Assembly: GCF_007565055.1 (NCBI RefSeq) | Contig: NC_044554.1 | Span: 13,679,921-13,743,920, forward strand | Length of the DNA stretch: 64,000 bases | Direction: 5' to 3' | Source of the DNA: Rhinopithecus roxellana | Lineage: Eukaryota > Chordata > Mammalia > Primates > Cercopithecidae | Part shown: piece after piece, positions 63,828-64,000 of the stretch | Position numbering within the stretch: the stretch's first letter is position 1 | Layout: each line of letters begins with the position of its first letter | Notes under the pieces: generated by a model | Told to the model about the DNA's origin: nothing | The model's input: only the letters and a program-made list of their open reading frames with translations | Databases searched by the model: none | Program-made: the position numbers and the translations under genes

Positions 63828-64000
63828 ATTTTTATTTTTTTATTTTTATTTTTTTTTGAGACGGAGTCTCGCTCTGTAGCCCAGGCTGGAGTGCAGTGGC
63901 GTGATCTTGGCTCACTGCAAGCTCTGCCTCCTGGGTTCACACCATTCTCCTGCCTCAGCCTCCCGAGTAGCTGGTACTACAGGCGCCTGCCACCGCGCCT
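63828..64000 (-). mobile_element. AluY-like, minus strand, cut by the window edge
   Basis: A (TTTTA)n tail and gagacggagtctcgctctgt lead into the dimer, which is still incomplete at the last base. Confidence 0.92.

Larger units (their letters stand above)
5600..64000 (+). other. SRPK2: Long intron 2 of the SRPK2-like gene (open at the right edge)
   Basis: After the donor at 5600 I recognise no exon continuing the kinase (the proline-rich PEPQQ region or kinase motifs) before the window ends. The sequence is repeat-dominated, as expected for the very large first introns of SRPK2. An alternative first exon or a non-coding exon could be hidden here and would not be visible without transcripts. 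Confidence 0.65.

Overview
This window is nuclear DNA of a primate, most likely an Old World monkey (macaque/baboon group). By hand count about one hundred Alu elements or fragments fill it. At least eleven of the youngest carry a set of variants (gccggatct, gctagtttttt, cccgtctcgg, ggcttgagcc) that I associate with the cercopithecoid AluY radiation rather than with human AluY. There is no bacterial, viral or plasmid gene organisation, and nearly all open reading frames are shadows of Alu and L1 sequence.

The one functional locus I can support is the 5' end of a plus-strand gene. A CpG island at about 4.8-6.5 kb has GC boxes, an NRF1-like site, no TATA box and a GCC-repeat leader. It is followed by two tiny coding exons (5440-5455 and 5545-5599) separated by an 89-bp GT-AG intron. 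The encoded N-terminus (MSSRK, then VLAIQARKRR, then PKREKHPK) matches my recollection of the alternative N-terminus of the SR-protein kinase SRPK2 and resembles the start of its paralogue SRPK1. Everything from 5600 to the end is then read as the next, very long intron of the same gene; no further exon was recognised.

Layout: 0-4.8 kb is upstream repeat-rich DNA (old L1M fragments, nested Alus, MIRs). 4.8-6.5 kb is the CpG-island promoter and first exons. 6.5-27.8 kb is intron with Alus, L1M relics and a near-complete MER2. 27.8-37.8 kb is one full-length Tigger-type DNA transposon, stretched from about 2.4 kb to 9.9 kb by nested insertions: Alus, a solo MaLR LTR, and a 4.3-kb L1 with an inverted 5' part. 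37.8-64 kb is more intron. It contains an inverted Alu pair almost touching, a SMIM12 processed pseudogene, two minus-strand MLT1-type solo LTRs, a long imperfect hairpin, a CTCF-like motif and a U6 snRNA pseudogene split off from its flank by an Alu.

I found no undescribed gene system. The interest lies in the SRPK2 5' architecture, the nested insertion stratigraphy and a few unexplained hairpins and micro-rearrangements. Repeat family names rest on recall of consensus sequences, not on a search.
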